Shown here: piece after piece, positions 63,654 through 64,000 of the stretch
Layout: each line of letters opens with the position of its first letter
Position numbering within the stretch: position 1 is the first letter of the stretch
NCBI GenBank assembly: GCA_020832565.1
Contig: JAFIEI010000006.1
Coordinates: 50,384-114,383 of the forward strand
Reading direction: 5' to 3'
DNA length: 64,000 bases
From: Salinarimonas sp.
GTDB taxonomy: Bacteria; Pseudomonadota; Alphaproteobacteria; Rhizobiales; Beijerinckiaceae
Made by a program: the position numbers and the translations under genes
Notes under the pieces: model-generated
What the model was told of the DNA's origin: nothing
Seen by the model: only the letters and a program-made list of their open reading frames with translations
The model's database searches: none

Positions 63654-63812
63654 GATCATTTCCTCCCAGAGAAATTGAAGATTGGACAATCCGAGCGTGC
63701 TCCCAACATGCCCGGACCATCATGTCAAGACGGGGCGCTCATCGCCCCGTGATTGCATCAACGCGTCCGCCGGATGCCGCGTTCCTGCGCCATCCGGCTC
63801 GCGCCTGATGTC

Positions 63813-64000
<188 letters not shown>

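Overview
The window is GC-rich chromosomal DNA that reads as an alphaproteobacterium, most likely Hyphomicrobiales (Rhizobiales). The evidence is the purL-bolA-grxD order, a CtrA-era style gene complement (IalB family, MgtE/MgtC, BigR-type regulator, PhaAB, BphP-EAL), an alphaproteobacterial-looking RpoH promoter at dnaK and a Zur box at the znu locus. I cannot name the genus from the sequence alone. Genes are tightly packed on both strands. I see no tRNA, rRNA, CRISPR array, prophage or insertion sequence.

Layout. 1-3171: end of purL, bolA, monothiol glutaredoxin and nadD. 3174-6283 (minus): a CHAP-like wall hydrolase and penicillin-binding protein 1A. 6555-9575: glycosyltransferase 25, an aminotransferase and a secreted fasciclin protein in a locally AT-rich patch. 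9871-13937 (minus): heat-shock block dnaK-dnaJ plus a phospholipid N-methyltransferase-like gene, led by a sigma-32 type promoter. 14011-17809: HAD phosphatase, cobT, cobS, DUF1289 and a retropepsin-like protease. 18139-21207: mgtE behind a structured leader, mgtC, and a lipoprotein L,D-transpeptidase. 21271-24807 (minus): serine-glyoxylate type aminotransferase, 3-hydroxybutyrate dehydrogenase, SCP-x type thiolase.

24974-29259 is a zinc uptake locus: a Zur box with an embedded -10, a 58-residue His-rich membrane miniprotein, znuC, znuB, a znuA with a roughly 110-residue His-rich loop, and a CobW GTPase. Three SAM-dependent methyltransferase-fold genes follow (29346-31355); the last is a stand-alone Hen1-type RNA 2'-O-methyltransferase.

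31402-40732 is the most unusual part. It is a tandem duplication of a two-gene module: a very large exported modular protein plus a DUF3592/DUF2510 membrane protein. The two large proteins share their leader region and an unrecognised C-terminal domain with four conserved Cys but carry different middles. The membrane-protein gene is intact only in the second copy and survives as a 5' stub in the first.

40740-49650: UspA with a SulP transporter, a double-HD HD-GYP protein, flavin reductase, ECF sigma factor, IalB, and a sulfide-response type operon (rhodanese-DUF2892, TauE/SafE, DUF442, BigR/SqrR-like regulator). 49974-59228: WD40 protein, soluble PAS-PAS chemoreceptor, heme oxygenase plus bacteriophytochrome-EAL, dxs, enoyl-CoA hydratase. 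59259-64000: GntR regulator, glutathione peroxidase, small membrane protein, CNNM protein, DUF559 protein, then phaB and the 3' end of phaA. Matching palindromic repeats sit beside both ketone/PHB gene groups (23.5 kb and 62.9 kb).
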